NCBI RefSeq assembly: GCF_015210005.1
Contig: NZ_MU158698.1
Coordinates: 877,009 to 941,008, forward strand
From: Sphingobacterium hungaricum
Lineage (GTDB): Bacteria > Bacteroidota > Bacteroidia > Sphingobacteriales > Sphingobacteriaceae
Length of the DNA stretch: 64,000 nt
Reading direction: 5' to 3'
Positions within the stretch are counted from its first letter, which is position 1. The number at the start of each line of letters is the position of its first letter. Shown here piece after piece: positions 26,227 to 36,213 of the stretch. The position numbers and the translations under genes are program-made. The notes beneath the pieces are model-generated. The model saw only the letters and a list, made by a program, of their open reading frames with translations, searched no databases and had not been told where the DNA came from.

Positions 26227-28158
26227 TTACCCAACAACCGCAAAGTCATATTCCCAGATGCTATGATAAGCATCCAGTTCATCAATATAGGATAAAAATT
26301 CACGATAAAAATCATGTTGTCCTACTGTCGCACTATCGCCTATCACGAGTAACTTTTTCTTCGCTCGAGTCATTGCTACATTCATGCGTCGAACATCGGA
26401 CAGAAAGCCTATGTTTTGATTTTCATTGCTTCGTGTCAAACTAATATAAATGATATCCTTTTCCTGACCTTGAAAACTATCAATGGTGTTGATCTGAATT
26501 AATTTTCCGTATTTCTTTAACTGCTCATCCTGCTCTAGATTTGTTTTTAAATAAGCGATTTGCTTACGGTAGGGTGCTATAATTCCTATTGTTGGAAATT
26601 CCTCTAGTGTATAGAGTTGATCTAGCTTGCCAACAAAATCTTGAAGATGCCGGTGTAAGAAGTTCGCTTCATCCTCATTGCTGATTGCTCCGTCAAGCTC
26701 TATTTCTTCAAATCCTGCTCCGGCAGTATCAATAAATGAAATGGGCTGATGGTCTTCGATCAATCTCCGATCAGCCACCGATGCATCTGCCTGTAATAGA
26801 TTTATATAAAGCAATTTAGAGGAATGATGCATGATTTGGCTATTCATCCGGTATTGCACCTGCAACATGGATACGGCTTCTGGATACAGCGCAATTAATT
26901 TTTCGAACAAGGTGTTGTACAACCCTTCTCGCCCTCCTTTTATAGATTTCACCGTTGGTGGCAACTGGCAATGATCTCCAGCTAAGATTATTTTATCCCC
27001 TTTAAGAATGGGGATCCAACATGCAGGCTCTAGGGCCTGAGCAGCTTCATCGATAATTACAGCTCCATAGCTTCGATCGCGGATAACGGCATGATTTGCT
27101 CCAACCAATGTTGCTGTGATGACCTGAGCTTTACCTAACACATCATTCATCAAGAAATTCTGAATCTGGTCAATCTCTTTTCGAATTTTATGAGCTTCGT
27201 TAAACAATGCCTTTCGCTGCTCGCGCTCTGCTTTTCCAAAATTCCTTTTGTACTTATGCGCCATATCTGTGTAAGCACGCATCTGCTTTTCAAGTGCTTT
27301 AACTTCCTTGTTTGAGCGATGCTGATCCACCTGACCATCTAGTGTGAGTGCTTGCAGATGATCCGAAACTTTTACTGGATTTCCAATCCGTACGACCGAA
27401 ACACCTACTTGATCCAGTTGCTCCGTCAATAAATCTACCGCAGTATTGCTTGGTGCGACAACTAACAATTGCTGTTTTTTATTTTTCAATAAAGCCTGAA
27501 TACCTTTCACCAATGTCGTCGTTTTACCTGTACCTGGAGGACCGTGCAAGATAGTTAGCGAATTTTCGCTTAGCATATTTTCTACCGCCAAACACTGGCT
27601 TGGATTGAGAGATTCATTTTGATAAGAAAATGTCGTTGCTGGACGGTAATTGATGGACTCTAATCCAATAAACTGCCGAACCAATTTCCCTTCTTGAGGA
27701 TTTTTTGCTAAAAGCATGGCGGTATTCAAGGCAAGTTCCATTTCTCGATAACTATTCTCATCAAACAACAAATCCACACCTAGCTTTCCACGACGAGTCC
27801 AGTCGGGCAATTCGTCAACACGAAAAGCAATTCGCATGGATTCACGATTCACGAATGCAATGGTTCCATTTCGTCGATCTTCCCCAGGATTATGATTCGA
27901 AAACAAAGAAACAGGCATTCCGAAACGGAAACGATGCTGTTCTTCTTGATTATTTGTTCGCAATAGGCTGACCGATAAATAATCTCCTCGCCCAATTTCT
28001 ATTTTCGTAATTTGTATTGGAAACCAACTTACGCCTTGAGCGCGGCGTTCATTGAGGTTACTATGCATCAATAATTGACTATGCTGCTCTCTATCGTAAT
28101 CTTGCTCTTGCTTTAATAAGACAAGTAGGTTTTCAAAATAATTTAACGCCATTAACAC
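26227..28158 (-). CDS. Superfamily 1 helicase, IGHMBP2/SMUBP2-like
   Basis: A 643-residue SF1B DNA/RNA helicase with all motifs in order: GPPGTGKTTT (motif I, residue ~205), VVAPSNTAVDLL (Ia), VIIDEAAQALEP (II), LAGDHCQLPPT (III), QYRMNSQIM (IV), TIDSFQGQEKDIIYISLTRS (V) and RRMNVAMTRAKKKLLVIGD (VI). N-terminal ~190 residues form the beta-barrel/stalk domain. It has no defence-system partner nearby other than the small GNAT/HTH pair on the same strand, 133 bases downstream. Confidence 0.92.
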   Translation of the reverse strand: MLMALNYFENLLVLLKQEQDYDREQHSQLLMHSNLNERRAQGVSWFPIQITKIEIGRGDYLSVSLLRTNNQEEQHRFRFGMPVSLFSNHNPGEDRRNGTIAFVNRESMRIAFRVDELPDWTRRGKLGVDLLFDENSYREMELALNTAMLLAKNPQEGKLVRQFIGLESINYRPATTFSYQNESLNPSQCLAVENMLSENSLTILHGPPGTGKTTTLVKGIQALLKNKKQQLLVVAPSNTAVDLLTEQLDQVGVSVVRIGNPVKVSDHLQALTLDGQVDQHRSNKEVKALEKQMRAYTDMAHKYKRNFGKAEREQRKALFNEAHKIRKEIDQIQNFLMNDVLGKAQVITATLVGANHAVIRDRSYGAVIIDEAAQALEPACWIPILKGDKIILAGDHCQLPPTVKSIKGGREGLYNTLFEKLIALYPEAVSMLQVQYRMNSQIMHHSSKLLYINLLQADASVADRRLIEDHQPISFIDTAGAGFEEIELDGAISNEDEANFLHRHLQDFVGKLDQLYTLEEFPTIGIIAPYRKQIAYLKTNLEQDEQLKKYGKLIQINTIDSFQGQEKDIIYISLTRSNENQNIGFLSDVRRMNVAMTRAKKKLLVIGDSATVGQHDFYREFLSYIDELDAYHSIWEYDFAVVG

Positions 28159-28295
28159 AAATATACGTCAAATAAGAGCAGCCTAGTTCTATCCTATAGC
28201 AGGATCGTGCAATAAATTCAAACTCGGAAAAGAATATCATGTATCAAGTCAAGCTGAAAAATACTGCAGAAATAGATACTATTAAAAGATAAGAT

Positions 28296-28303
28296 TATCT
28301 TTG
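28296..28303 (+). promoter_or_regulatory. Possible -7 element for the ABC-F gene
   Basis: TATCTTTG fits TAnnTTTG, 26 bases before the GTG start at 28329; no TTG at -33. Confidence 0.35.
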
Positions 28304-28328
28304 CAGCTTATTAATATTCGACTTTACA

Positions 28329-29960
28329 GTGATCAACGTTAACAACATCTCCGTTTCCTTCGGCGGAACAACACTTTTTTCCGATGTGTCATTCTCAATC
28401 AATGAAAATGATAAAATCGCTCTGATGGGCAAAAATGGAGCAGGAAAATCTACCCTGCTTAAAATAATTGCTGGCGCTGGAAAACCCACAACTGGAAATG
28501 TAAGCGGGCCAAAAGACGCAGTAATTGCATACTTGCCACAGCATCTTTTGACGCAAGATAATGTAACTGTCTTTGAAGAAACTTCGAAAGCATTTGATGA
28601 GGTCTATCAGATGCAAGCGGAACTGGACGTTCTTAACGAACAGTTAAATATTCGCACAGACTACGAAACCGACGATTACATGAAATTGATTGAGCGCGTT
28701 TCTGAACTAAGCGAGAAGTTTTATTCGATTGAGGAAGTTAACTACGATGCTGAAGTCGAAAAAGTATTGAAAGGTTTAGGATTTGAACGTTTTGATTTTA
28801 CGAGACAGACTTCCGAATTTTCTGGAGGCTGGCGCATGCGCATTGAGCTTGCTAAAATCCTGCTAAAAAAGCCAGATCTAATTCTATTGGATGAGCCTAC
28901 AAACCACATGGATATCGAAAGTATCCAATGGTTAGAAGATTTCTTGATCAATTCTGCCAAAGCTGTTATTGTGATTTCTCACGATAGAGCGTTTGTCGAT
29001 AACATTACGAACCGAACCATCGAAGTCACGATGGGTCGTATATATGATTACAAAGCAAAATATTCGCATTACTTAGAACTGCGCAAGGATCGCCGCTTAC
29101 ATCAGTTGAAAGCTTATGAAGAGCAACAGCGTTTTATAGCAGATAATCAAGAATTCATTGACCGTTTTCGCGGAACTTACTCAAAGACTTTGCAAGTGCA
29201 ATCACGTGTTAAGATGTTGGAGAAATTAGAAGTGATTGAGATCGATGAAGTAGATACTTCGGCTTTACGACTGAAATTCCCTCCTTCGCCTCGATCTGGA
29301 AATTATCCAGTGATTGTGGAAGATTTAACTAAAGCCTATGGGGAACATGTGGTTTTTGAAAAAGCCTCGATGGTCATCGAACGCGGACAAAAAGTAGCGT
29401 TCGTCGGTAAAAATGGGGAAGGTAAGTCAACCATGATCAAAGCGATTATGGGCGAGATCAATTTTGATGGCGAATTAAAGATTGGTCACAATTCTAAAAT
29501 CGGCTATTTTGCGCAGAATCAAGCTGCTTTGCTCGATGGTGAATTGACGGTGTTTGATACGATCGATCAAATCGCAATAGGTGATGTTCGTGTCAAAATG
29601 AAAGACCTGTTAGGAGCATTTATGTTCAGTGGAGATGATACGACTAAGAAGGTGAAAGTATTATCAGGTGGCGAGAAAACACGTTTGGCAATGATTAAAT
29701 TATTGTTAGAACCCGTTAATCTATTGATTCTCGATGAGCCTACCAACCATTTGGACATGAAGACGAAAGATATTATCAAGGAAGCTTTGCAAGATTTTGA
29801 CGGGACATTGATCTTAGTTTCTCACGATCGTGATTTCTTGGATGGATTAGCGACTAAAGTTTTTGAATTTGGAAACAAGCGAGTAAGAGAGCATTTTGAA
29901 GATATCAAAGGGTTTTTAGAGTACAAGAAAATGATAAATCTTAAAGATATCGAGCGTTAA
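28329..29960 (+). CDS. ABC-F family ATPase
   Basis: A 543-residue soluble protein with two ABC domains and no membrane part. NBD1: GKNGAGKSTLLK, SGGWRMRIELAK, LILLDEPTNHMD. NBD2: GKNGEGKSTMIK, LSGGEKTRLAMIK, LLILDEPTNHLD. The linker contains the charged helical hairpin of the ABC-F family (about residues 240-300). Such proteins act on the ribosome, in translation control or antibiotic protection. The length suits YbiT/Uup-like members; the subfamily is not certain. The start is GTG. Confidence 0.9.
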   Translation: MINVNNISVSFGGTTLFSDVSFSINENDKIALMGKNGAGKSTLLKIIAGAGKPTTGNVSGPKDAVIAYLPQHLLTQDNVTVFEETSKAFDEVYQMQAELDVLNEQLNIRTDYETDDYMKLIERVSELSEKFYSIEEVNYDAEVEKVLKGLGFERFDFTRQTSEFSGGWRMRIELAKILLKKPDLILLDEPTNHMDIESIQWLEDFLINSAKAVIVISHDRAFVDNITNRTIEVTMGRIYDYKAKYSHYLELRKDRRLHQLKAYEEQQRFIADNQEFIDRFRGTYSKTLQVQSRVKMLEKLEVIEIDEVDTSALRLKFPPSPRSGNYPVIVEDLTKAYGEHVVFEKASMVIERGQKVAFVGKNGEGKSTMIKAIMGEINFDGELKIGHNSKIGYFAQNQAALLDGELTVFDTIDQIAIGDVRVKMKDLLGAFMFSGDDTTKKVKVLSGGEKTRLAMIKLLLEPVNLLILDEPTNHLDMKTKDIIKEALQDFDGTLILVSHDRDFLDGLATKVFEFGNKRVREHFEDIKGFLEYKKMINLKDIER

Positions 29961-29985
29961 TAGGCAAGTATCTAATTTTAGATGT

Positions 29986-30029
29986 AAAAAAGAAGCGTGC
30001 TCAACACTATTGAGCACGCTTCTTTATTT
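29986..30029. terminator. Bidirectional terminator between ABC-F gene and purE
   Basis: A perfect 16-bp stem (29989-30004 with 30010-30025) and loop CACTA, flanked by A and T runs, serving both convergent units. Confidence 0.88.
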
Positions 30030-30044
30030 ATTAGTCACGTGAAC

Positions 30045-30551
30045 TTAAAACCTCATGTTCTCCACCACCTGAGCAGACTCTTCAACTTTTTCTTTTAATT
30101 CAAGTTTAAATGCTTTTACGTTTTCCGCGATTTTTGGATCAAAGGTCGCAATAATCTGTGCGGCAAGAATTCCAGCATTTTTTGCGGCATTCAACGCAAC
30201 AGTAGCGACAGGAATACCATTTGGCATTTGAAGAATTGACAAAATCGAATCCCATCCATCAATAGAATTGGATGATTTTACAGGTACCCCAATGACCGGA
30301 AGATGCGTAATTGACGCCACCATCCCTGGCAAATGAGCAGCACCGCCTGCCCCAGCAATGATTACTTTCAATCCTCTGTCAGCAGCTTGGCTTGCATAAT
30401 CGAACATGCGCTGTGGAGTGCGATGCGCAGAAACAATCGTTACCTCTGCTTCTACTCCTAAATATTTTAAAACTTCAATTGCATCAGTCATAACAGGCAA
30501 ATCAGATTGACTTCCCATAATTACGCCGACTTGTATCGTTTTTGAATCCAT
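30045..30551 (-). CDS. purE: N5-carboxyaminoimidazole ribonucleotide mutase PurE
   Basis: A 168-residue class I PurE that converts N5-CAIR to CAIR in purine synthesis. Signatures are MGSQSDLPVM (residues ~10-19), VSAHRTPQRMFDYA (~40-53) and AGAGGAAHLPGMVAS (~66-80). It follows purK with a one-base gap in one operon, so both steps replacing direct carboxylation are encoded together. Confidence 0.97.
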   Translation of the reverse strand: MDSKTIQVGVIMGSQSDLPVMTDAIEVLKYLGVEAEVTIVSAHRTPQRMFDYASQAADRGLKVIIAGAGGAAHLPGMVASITHLPVIGVPVKSSNSIDGWDSILSILQMPNGIPVATVALNAAKNAGILAAQIIATFDPKIAENVKAFKLELKEKVEESAQVVENMRF

Positions 30552-30552
30552 T

Positions 30553-31695
30553 TTATGCTTTTACTTTTATAATTTCCTGAACTTTTCTTGCATTGGTAAT
30601 CGCCAATTCGCGGTTTTCGTTGATGATGCAAATATGCCCCATTTTTCGGAAAGGCTTTGTGTATTTCTTCCCATATAAATGTACATATACACCGTCAATA
30701 CTCAAAATTTCTTCAACACCTTCGTATTTGGCTAAGCCTTCGAAACCATCCTCTCCCAACAAATTGATCATCACAGCATGCTGTCTAGTTGATGTATCGC
30801 CTAAAGGAAGATTAAATATCGCTCGCAAATGCTGTGCAAATTGAGAAACGGCATTTCCTTCAATCGTCTGGTGTCCGCTGTTGTGAGGTCTTGGCGCCAA
30901 CTCGTTCACCAAGATATCACCTGACTTCGTCAAAAACATTTCTACGGCCAATAAACCTACAATTTGCAGATCGCAGGCAATTTTCTTCGCTATTTCTTCA
31001 GCTTTCTGCTGAATCTCTTCCGAATACGTTGATGGAGAAATTAAAAACTCAACCAGATTCACAACTGGATTAAATTCCATTTCGACCATCGGAAATGTTT
31101 TAACATCGCCCTTATCATTTCTTGCAACGATAACTGCAATTTCCTTTTCAAAATCCACCAACTCTTCGACAATGCTTGGTTCAGCAAATGCTTCAGGAAT
31201 ATCCAAAGGAGAGTTTAATCGCTTAACGCCTTTACCATCGTAACCATCTTTCCTTAATTTTTGAATAAATGGATAAGCAATGGATGTATTCTGCAAATTA
31301 TCCTTGGATGAAATTAACTGAAAAGCCGAAGTCGGAATATCATTTTGCTTAAAAAACTGCTTTTGCATTCCTTTATCTTGAATCAAACGAATGACCCTGG
31401 ATTGAGGAAACACTTGAACACCTTCTTGTTCTAACTTTTCTAAAGCGTCTACGTTTACTTTTTCGATTTCAATCGTAATCAGGTCCAGATCCTTACCGAA
31501 ATTATAGACCGTATCAAAATCGCTCAGTGAACCGCATTCAAATTTATTGCAAAGCAATCTGCATGGCGCATTCTTATCAGGGTCGAGGACATGAATGTTC
31601 ACATTAAAATTAATCGCTTCCTGAATCATCATTCTCCCCAACTGACCGCCACCAAGAATACCTAACTTTAAATCACCATAAAAATCTTTTGCCAT
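30553..31695 (-). CDS. purK: N5-carboxyaminoimidazole ribonucleotide synthase PurK
   Basis: A 380-residue ATP-grasp enzyme forming N5-CAIR from AIR, bicarbonate and ATP. Signatures include LGILGGGQLGRMM near the start, KLRKDGYDGKGV (~155-166), EELVDFEKEIAVIVARN, and VNELAPRPHNSGHQTIEG (~266-283). It lies 13 bases after nuoB, an unusual neighbour for a purine gene, and is probably in the same transcript. Confidence 0.97.
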   Translation of the reverse strand: MAKDFYGDLKLGILGGGQLGRMMIQEAINFNVNIHVLDPDKNAPCRLLCNKFECGSLSDFDTVYNFGKDLDLITIEIEKVNVDALEKLEQEGVQVFPQSRVIRLIQDKGMQKQFFKQNDIPTSAFQLISSKDNLQNTSIAYPFIQKLRKDGYDGKGVKRLNSPLDIPEAFAEPSIVEELVDFEKEIAVIVARNDKGDVKTFPMVEMEFNPVVNLVEFLISPSTYSEEIQQKAEEIAKKIACDLQIVGLLAVEMFLTKSGDILVNELAPRPHNSGHQTIEGNAVSQFAQHLRAIFNLPLGDTSTRQHAVMINLLGEDGFEGLAKYEGVEEILSIDGVYVHLYGKKYTKPFRKMGHICIINENRELAITNARKVQEIIKVKA

Positions 31696-31708
31696 ATATT
31701 TCTGTATC

Positions 31709-32212
31709 TTAAACTTTTTCTAAGAATATTTTATCCTGTAAAATATGCTCTTTATCTATCTTTTTTTGCAATTCTAAAAATGCACCTATCAACGCTTCTG
31801 GCCGAGGAGGGCATCCCTGAACATACACATCTACGGGGATTATTTTATCCACACCTTTCACCACATGATATCCATGTTGCCAATAAGGTCCTCCGCAATT
31901 GGAACACGATCCCATAGAAATCACATATTTTGGTTCGGGCATTTGTTCATAAAGCTTCCGTATGCGATCCGCCATTTTGAACGTTACCGTTCCGGCAATA
32001 ATCATCACATCAGACTGTCGTGGCGAAGGACGTGGGAAAACGCCTAATCGGTCTAGATCGTAGGTTGCCGCCATCGCGCCCATCATCTCAATTGCGCAGC
32101 AGGCAATACCAAAACTAACCGGCCACATGGAAGACAAACGCGCCCAATTCAGCAAATCATCCATTTTTGCAATGATGACTCCATTTTGTTGCGTAGCATT
32201 TGGATTACTCAT
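31709..32212 (-). CDS. nuoB: NADH-quinone oxidoreductase subunit B
   Basis: A 167-residue NuoB, the complex I subunit holding the N2 iron-sulfur cluster. Ligand cysteines appear in [24 protein letters not shown] and [11 protein letters not shown]. It overlaps nuoA by 4 bases (ATGA). No nuoC follows; the next gene is purK. Confidence 0.96.
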   Translation of the reverse strand: MSNPNATQQNGVIIAKMDDLLNWARLSSMWPVSFGIACCAIEMMGAMAATYDLDRLGVFPRPSPRQSDVMIIAGTVTFKMADRIRKLYEQMPEPKYVISMGSCSNCGGPYWQHGYHVVKGVDKIIPVDVYVQGCPPRPEALIGAFLELQKKIDKEHILQDKIFLEKV

Positions 32213-32793
32213 GAGGTTTTGGGTTTAAACTTTGGTTTAAAGGTCGCTTTCGTAGGTGCAGGGCTTGTTGTTTCAGGCTTTTCTTCTGGGACAGTTGCTT
32301 CTCTGTAGTCTTTAACAACATAGATTTTTTCGTTCAAATTCGCATAAGCGCTTGAAGGAATCGCGACATCGACGGTAGGTTTTACATGAGTTGGCTTAAT
32401 CCAATTCAGATCACCATTTTTCCATACGTAAACCAAACCTAGAATTAAAATCCCGATGAACAGCCCCATCTCAATCAATGTAAACCAGCCCCAACGGGCA
32501 TCTGCAGCAATAAAATCGGCGTTGCCGAATACTGTTGCCCATGGAAAAACAAAAATAAGTTCCACATCGAAAAGCAAAAACACCAAGGCGATCACATAAA
32601 ACCGTGGATTGAATTGAATCCATGAGGTACCAATAGCATCTTCACCACACTCGTAGGTGCTTAACTTAATCGGATTCGGATTTTTCGGAGATAAGATTGT
32701 TCCCAAAAACAGTGTTGCACAAACCAATAGTAAGCCTACTATTGCGAATAGAAGTACGTTACCATAAGCCGATAGCTGTGCGGGATCATCCAT
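32209..32793 (-). CDS. nuoA: NADH-quinone oxidoreductase subunit A
   Basis: A 194-residue NuoA with three transmembrane segments and the conserved [20 protein letters not shown] between helices 1 and 2. It is longer than the usual 120-150 residues because of a ~60-residue Pro/Lys/Thr-rich tail (from about residue 135, ending [11 protein letters not shown]), probably cytoplasmic and disordered. It is coupled to nuoB through a 4-base overlap. Confidence 0.94.
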   Translation of the reverse strand: MDDPAQLSAYGNVLLFAIVGLLLVCATLFLGTILSPKNPNPIKLSTYECGEDAIGTSWIQFNPRFYVIALVFLLFDVELIFVFPWATVFGNADFIAADARWGWFTLIEMGLFIGILILGLVYVWKNGDLNWIKPTHVKPTVDVAIPSSAYANLNEKIYVVKDYREATVPEEKPETTSPAPTKATFKPKFKPKTS

Positions 32794-32856
32794 GCTTCAA
32801 ATTTAAGAAATATTAATTAATCTGACCGCATTTATAGACAATTGCTACTTTCTCAT

Positions 32857-33648
32857 CTATTTCTTGTTGTATTTATAAAGAATGGTCTGCAATTCCTTTT
32901 CATTAGAAAAACCCAATTTATCAGCTATGTCACGCACGCTAAGCGAAGTAAACTTCAATCGCCAGTTAAATTCTTTGACTATGAATTCATAAATCAAATC
33001 CATAGGTTTTTTATCCAAAACAGTCTGTGTAGCCATTGTCAGCCGCTCCTCTTTCAAGTTAAGTTTCTTCAAGTAGAAGCCGAGCTCCTTATGTTTGGTG
33101 ACATAGCGTTCCAGACAGTTTTTAAAATAATTAACCAGCATAAAATCTTCACCTTCTAGCTGATTGCATTCATATGGGCTCAACAATTCTAGATTTCCAA
33201 TAAGGACAAACTGCTTGACAAGATTGTGCGCCAAATCTCTATAGATATCACAACTAAATTTGACAGTCGCTCGTTCCAGAAGACTGATATTAAATTCCGA
33301 GTAACCAATATGGTCCATCAAATTGGGGACAATGGTAAAACCCTTTTTGGCATTAAATAAAAGATCGTTATGTAAAAACAAATGATCATTCATTGACTTG
33401 CTGTAAAAGCTGCTACTAAAACTCAGCAAGTACCCTTCCGAGCGTTCAAAAGTTGTGGTGGAGACTTCCGCCGCTGGCGAAATATAGACTAAAGAATAAT
33501 TTGGAATATGAAGAAATTCGCCGTCAATAAAGCATTGAAACTGTGTTTCTTTGGTTAATAAAATTCTATAGATACTTTTTTTGTTAATCGATTTACTATT
33601 AATTGCTAAATCGTTTTGCCTAGAAATCTTTTTAATATCAAAATGCAT
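32857..33648 (-). CDS. AraC-like transcriptional regulator
   Basis: A 263-residue protein with a cupin-like N-terminal half (QFQCFIDGEFLHIPNYSLVYISPAAE) and a C-terminal helical part (residues ~190-263) ending SLSVRDIADKLGFSNEKELQTILYKYNKK, which reads as the second helix-turn-helix of AraC proteins. The usual GxS..xLxRxFK segment is weak, so the DNA-binding half may be degenerate. It lies on the same strand 63 bases before nuoA. Target genes unknown. Confidence 0.65.
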   Translation of the reverse strand: MHFDIKKISRQNDLAINSKSINKKSIYRILLTKETQFQCFIDGEFLHIPNYSLVYISPAAEVSTTTFERSEGYLLSFSSSFYSKSMNDHLFLHNDLLFNAKKGFTIVPNLMDHIGYSEFNISLLERATVKFSCDIYRDLAHNLVKQFVLIGNLELLSPYECNQLEGEDFMLVNYFKNCLERYVTKHKELGFYLKKLNLKEERLTMATQTVLDKKPMDLIYEFIVKEFNWRLKFTSLSVRDIADKLGFSNEKELQTILYKYNKK

Positions 33649-33805
33649 CGTACGTGTTGTTACAATAGTCCTTTAGGTAATAAAATTTTATGATTAATAA
33701 AGGCATAAAAGTATTTATTTACATGTTAAAACACAAGCTAGAAACAAATTAATTACTGTAATTATTATAATTAATTAAGAATTAAGCACTAATTTTTTTT
33801 AGGAG

Positions 33806-33840
33806 CAAAAAAAATCCAATTTTCACATGAAAATTGGATT
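33806..33840 (-). terminator. Terminator after ffh
   Basis: A 12-bp stem (33813-33824 with 33829-33840, loop ACAT); on the minus strand it is followed by a U run from the A tract at 33807-33814. Confidence 0.75.
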
Positions 33841-33867
33841 CTTAAACTCTTAAATTTTAGTCCTTTA

Positions 33868-35205
33868 TTATCTTCCCGGCATCTTAGGCATTCCGCGCAT
33901 CATCTTGGCTGCCATTGCTGGATTTGACATTTGCTTCATGACTTTACGCATATCGGCAAATTGTTTCATCAGTTTATTGACTTCATCTAAATTAGTTCCT
34001 GAACCTTTGGCAATCCGATTTCTTCTCTTCTGATCGATAGCATCTGGATTTTCACGTTCAAACGGAGTCATCGAATCAATGATTGCCTCAATAGGCTTAA
34101 ATGCATTATCGTCGATATCTACGTCTTTGATAGCTTTTCCAACACCTGGAATCATTCCCATCAAATCTTTCATGTTACCCATTTTCTTGATTTGTTGAAT
34201 TTGGGATTTAAAGTCGTTGAAATCAAACTTATTCTTGCGAATCTTGCGCTGCAATTCGGCAGCTTCTTTTTCATCAAATTGTTGTTGTGCACGCTCCACT
34301 AAGGAAACCACATCACCCATACCTAAAATACGGGAAGCCATACGATCCGGATAGAAGACATCTAGCGCCTCCATTTTCTCACCCGTACCAATAAATTTGA
34401 TTGGCTTATTCACCACAGATTTAATGGATAACGCCGCACCACCACGTGTGTCACCATCCAATTTGGTCAAAACAACACCCGTGAAATCTAAGCGATCATT
34501 AAAGGCTTTCGCCGTGTTGACCGCATCTTGACCCGTCATCGAATCGACAACGAATAAGATTTCTTGAGGTTTGGTAGCCTCTTTTACTGCTGTAATTTCA
34601 TTCATCAAAGCCTCATCAATCGCCAAGCGACCTGCGGTATCAATGATGACAATATTATTTCCGTTGCGTTTTGCTTCTTCCACACCCGCAACAGCGATTG
34701 CAATTGGATCCGTCGATTCACGGTCTACATAAACCGGAACGCCAACTTGTTGCCCTAAAACCTGCAATTGGTCGATTGCTGCCGGACGATATACGTCGCC
34801 TGCAACCAACAAGGGTTTTTTGCCTTTTTTCTCTCTTAAATAATTTGCTAGTTTTCCAGAAAAAGTTGTTTTACCGGCACCGTTCAATCCAGCAATTAAA
34901 ATAACGGTTGGGTTTTTAGAAATTTCCAGATCAGTTACCGTTCCGCCCATCAATTCCGTCAACTCATCATTCATGATTTTAGTTAACAATTGACCTGGCG
35001 AAATACTAGTCAATACATTTTGACCTAAAGCTTTTTGGCGAACATCATCCGTAAAAGTCTTTGCAGTCTTATAATTCACATCCGCATCCAATAAGGCTTT
35101 ACGGATTTCTTTCATCGTCTCTGCAACGTTGATTTCGGTAATATTCCCCTGTCCTTTTAAAACTTTAAAGGCTCTATCTAATTTATCTTGTAAATTCTGA
35201 AACAT
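33868..35205 (-). CDS. ffh: Signal recognition particle protein Ffh
   Basis: A 445-residue SRP54 GTPase that binds signal sequences on the ribosome and targets them to FtsY. An N helical domain is followed by the GTPase domain with GLNGAGKTTFSGKLA (~107-121), DTAGRLAID (~190) and TKLDGDTRGGAALS (~246-259), and a methionine-rich M domain at the end (MKQFADMRKVMKQMSNPAMAAKMM...). Length is standard. Confidence 0.97.
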   Translation of the reverse strand: MFQNLQDKLDRAFKVLKGQGNITEINVAETMKEIRKALLDADVNYKTAKTFTDDVRQKALGQNVLTSISPGQLLTKIMNDELTELMGGTVTDLEISKNPTVILIAGLNGAGKTTFSGKLANYLREKKGKKPLLVAGDVYRPAAIDQLQVLGQQVGVPVYVDRESTDPIAIAVAGVEEAKRNGNNIVIIDTAGRLAIDEALMNEITAVKEATKPQEILFVVDSMTGQDAVNTAKAFNDRLDFTGVVLTKLDGDTRGGAALSIKSVVNKPIKFIGTGEKMEALDVFYPDRMASRILGMGDVVSLVERAQQQFDEKEAAELQRKIRKNKFDFNDFKSQIQQIKKMGNMKDLMGMIPGVGKAIKDVDIDDNAFKPIEAIIDSMTPFERENPDAIDQKRRNRIAKGSGTNLDEVNKLMKQFADMRKVMKQMSNPAMAAKMMRGMPKMPGR

Positions 35206-35283
35206 GTTACTTTATAAATCTTTTTCTTTCTAAAATCCAAAGTTACAAAATCCTAACGAAAGGAGTTGAACTTTAAAATACAT

Positions 35284-35313
35284 AAAAAAATGCGGCCTAG
35301 ACAGGTCGCATTT
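35284..35313 (-). terminator. Terminator after the zinc peptidase gene
   Basis: An 11-bp stem (AAATGCGGCCT, loop AGAC, AGGTCGCATTT; one G.U pair) with an A tract on the side that gives a U run on the minus strand. Confidence 0.7.
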
Positions 35314-35334
35314 GAATTCTATTTATTGTTATAC

Positions 35335-36021
35335 TTAATCTCTTCTGCCGAACAAAATACTGGCGTAGTAAAGCAAAGTAACCAAAGCCGATAAAGCAGC
35401 AACAACGTAAGTCATTGCAGCAGCATTTAACGCATCTTTAGCACCATCATGCTCTTCTCTGCTATTCGTCACATTCGAAGTTTCCAACCAAACCAATGCT
35501 CTTTTAGAAGCATCAAACTCTACTGGCAATGTGATAAAACTAAATAATGTCGTTAAGAATAACGCACCCACTCCCACTGCTAACACAATGTAGTTCTGCG
35601 AGAAAGCCAACAAAATAACACCCAGCATCAACACCCAAGAAGTCATTCTCGAAGCGATGCTTACCACTGGCACCATTGCTGAACGGAATTGTAACCAAGA
35701 ATAAGCTGTTGCATGCTGTACCGCGTGACCACACTCGTGAGCCGCAACTGCAGCTGCCGCGATGCTTCTTCCATGATATACATCTGGACTTAAATTAACC
35801 GTTCTGTTAGCAGGATTGTAATGGTCTGTCAATTTCCCTTCTACAGAAATAACATTTACATCATGAATACCGCTTTCGTTTAACATTTTCTGTGCAATTT
35901 CAGCCCCGGATAAACCAGATGAAAGAGGCATTTCAGAATATTTCTTAAACTTGTTTTTAAACCTAGTCTGGACAATCAGACTAATCAACATAATACCACC
36001 AAAAATTACCCAAATAATCAT
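35335..36021 (-). CDS. Zinc metallopeptidase, YugP-type membrane protein
   Basis: A 228-residue membrane protein with an N-terminal anchor, a zinc site in AAHECGHAVQHA (HExxH, residues ~89-100) and further transmembrane segments. It matches the Zn_peptidase_2/YugP family, whose targets are poorly known. It is encoded alone. Confidence 0.88.
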   Translation of the reverse strand: MIIWVIFGGIMLISLIVQTRFKNKFKKYSEMPLSSGLSGAEIAQKMLNESGIHDVNVISVEGKLTDHYNPANRTVNLSPDVYHGRSIAAAAVAAHECGHAVQHATAYSWLQFRSAMVPVVSIASRMTSWVLMLGVILLAFSQNYIVLAVGVGALFLTTLFSFITLPVEFDASKRALVWLETSNVTNSREEHDGAKDALNAAAMTYVVAALSALVTLLYYASILFGRRD

Positions 36022-36177
36022 ATATCTTAAATTTTAATTTATTTCAACTTATTTAACATAGAGAATCAAAAAGCAGTCCAATCCCCTTTCAGGCATTAAG
36101 ATACAATAAATTCGAGTTTTAATTGACAAAATGTACTATTAAATCCAAAACAGGCTGTCATTTTTTCACTCATGTGA

Positions 36178-36205
36178 CAAAAAAAGGAAGATTTTAAATC
36201 TTCCT
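36178..36205 (-). terminator. Terminator after the sigma factor gene
   Basis: A 10-bp inverted repeat (AGGAAGATTT / AAATCTTCCT) with an A tract 5' of it on the plus strand, which becomes the U run for the minus strand. Confidence 0.6.
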
Positions 36206-36213
36206 TCAGTTAT

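Noticed and set aside
26227..28158. Helicase plus GNAT/HTH as an anti-phage defence island
   Set aside because: The helicase is of the IGHMBP2 type, widely present as a housekeeping gene, with 133 bases between it and the pair; no nuclease or other defence gene is near.
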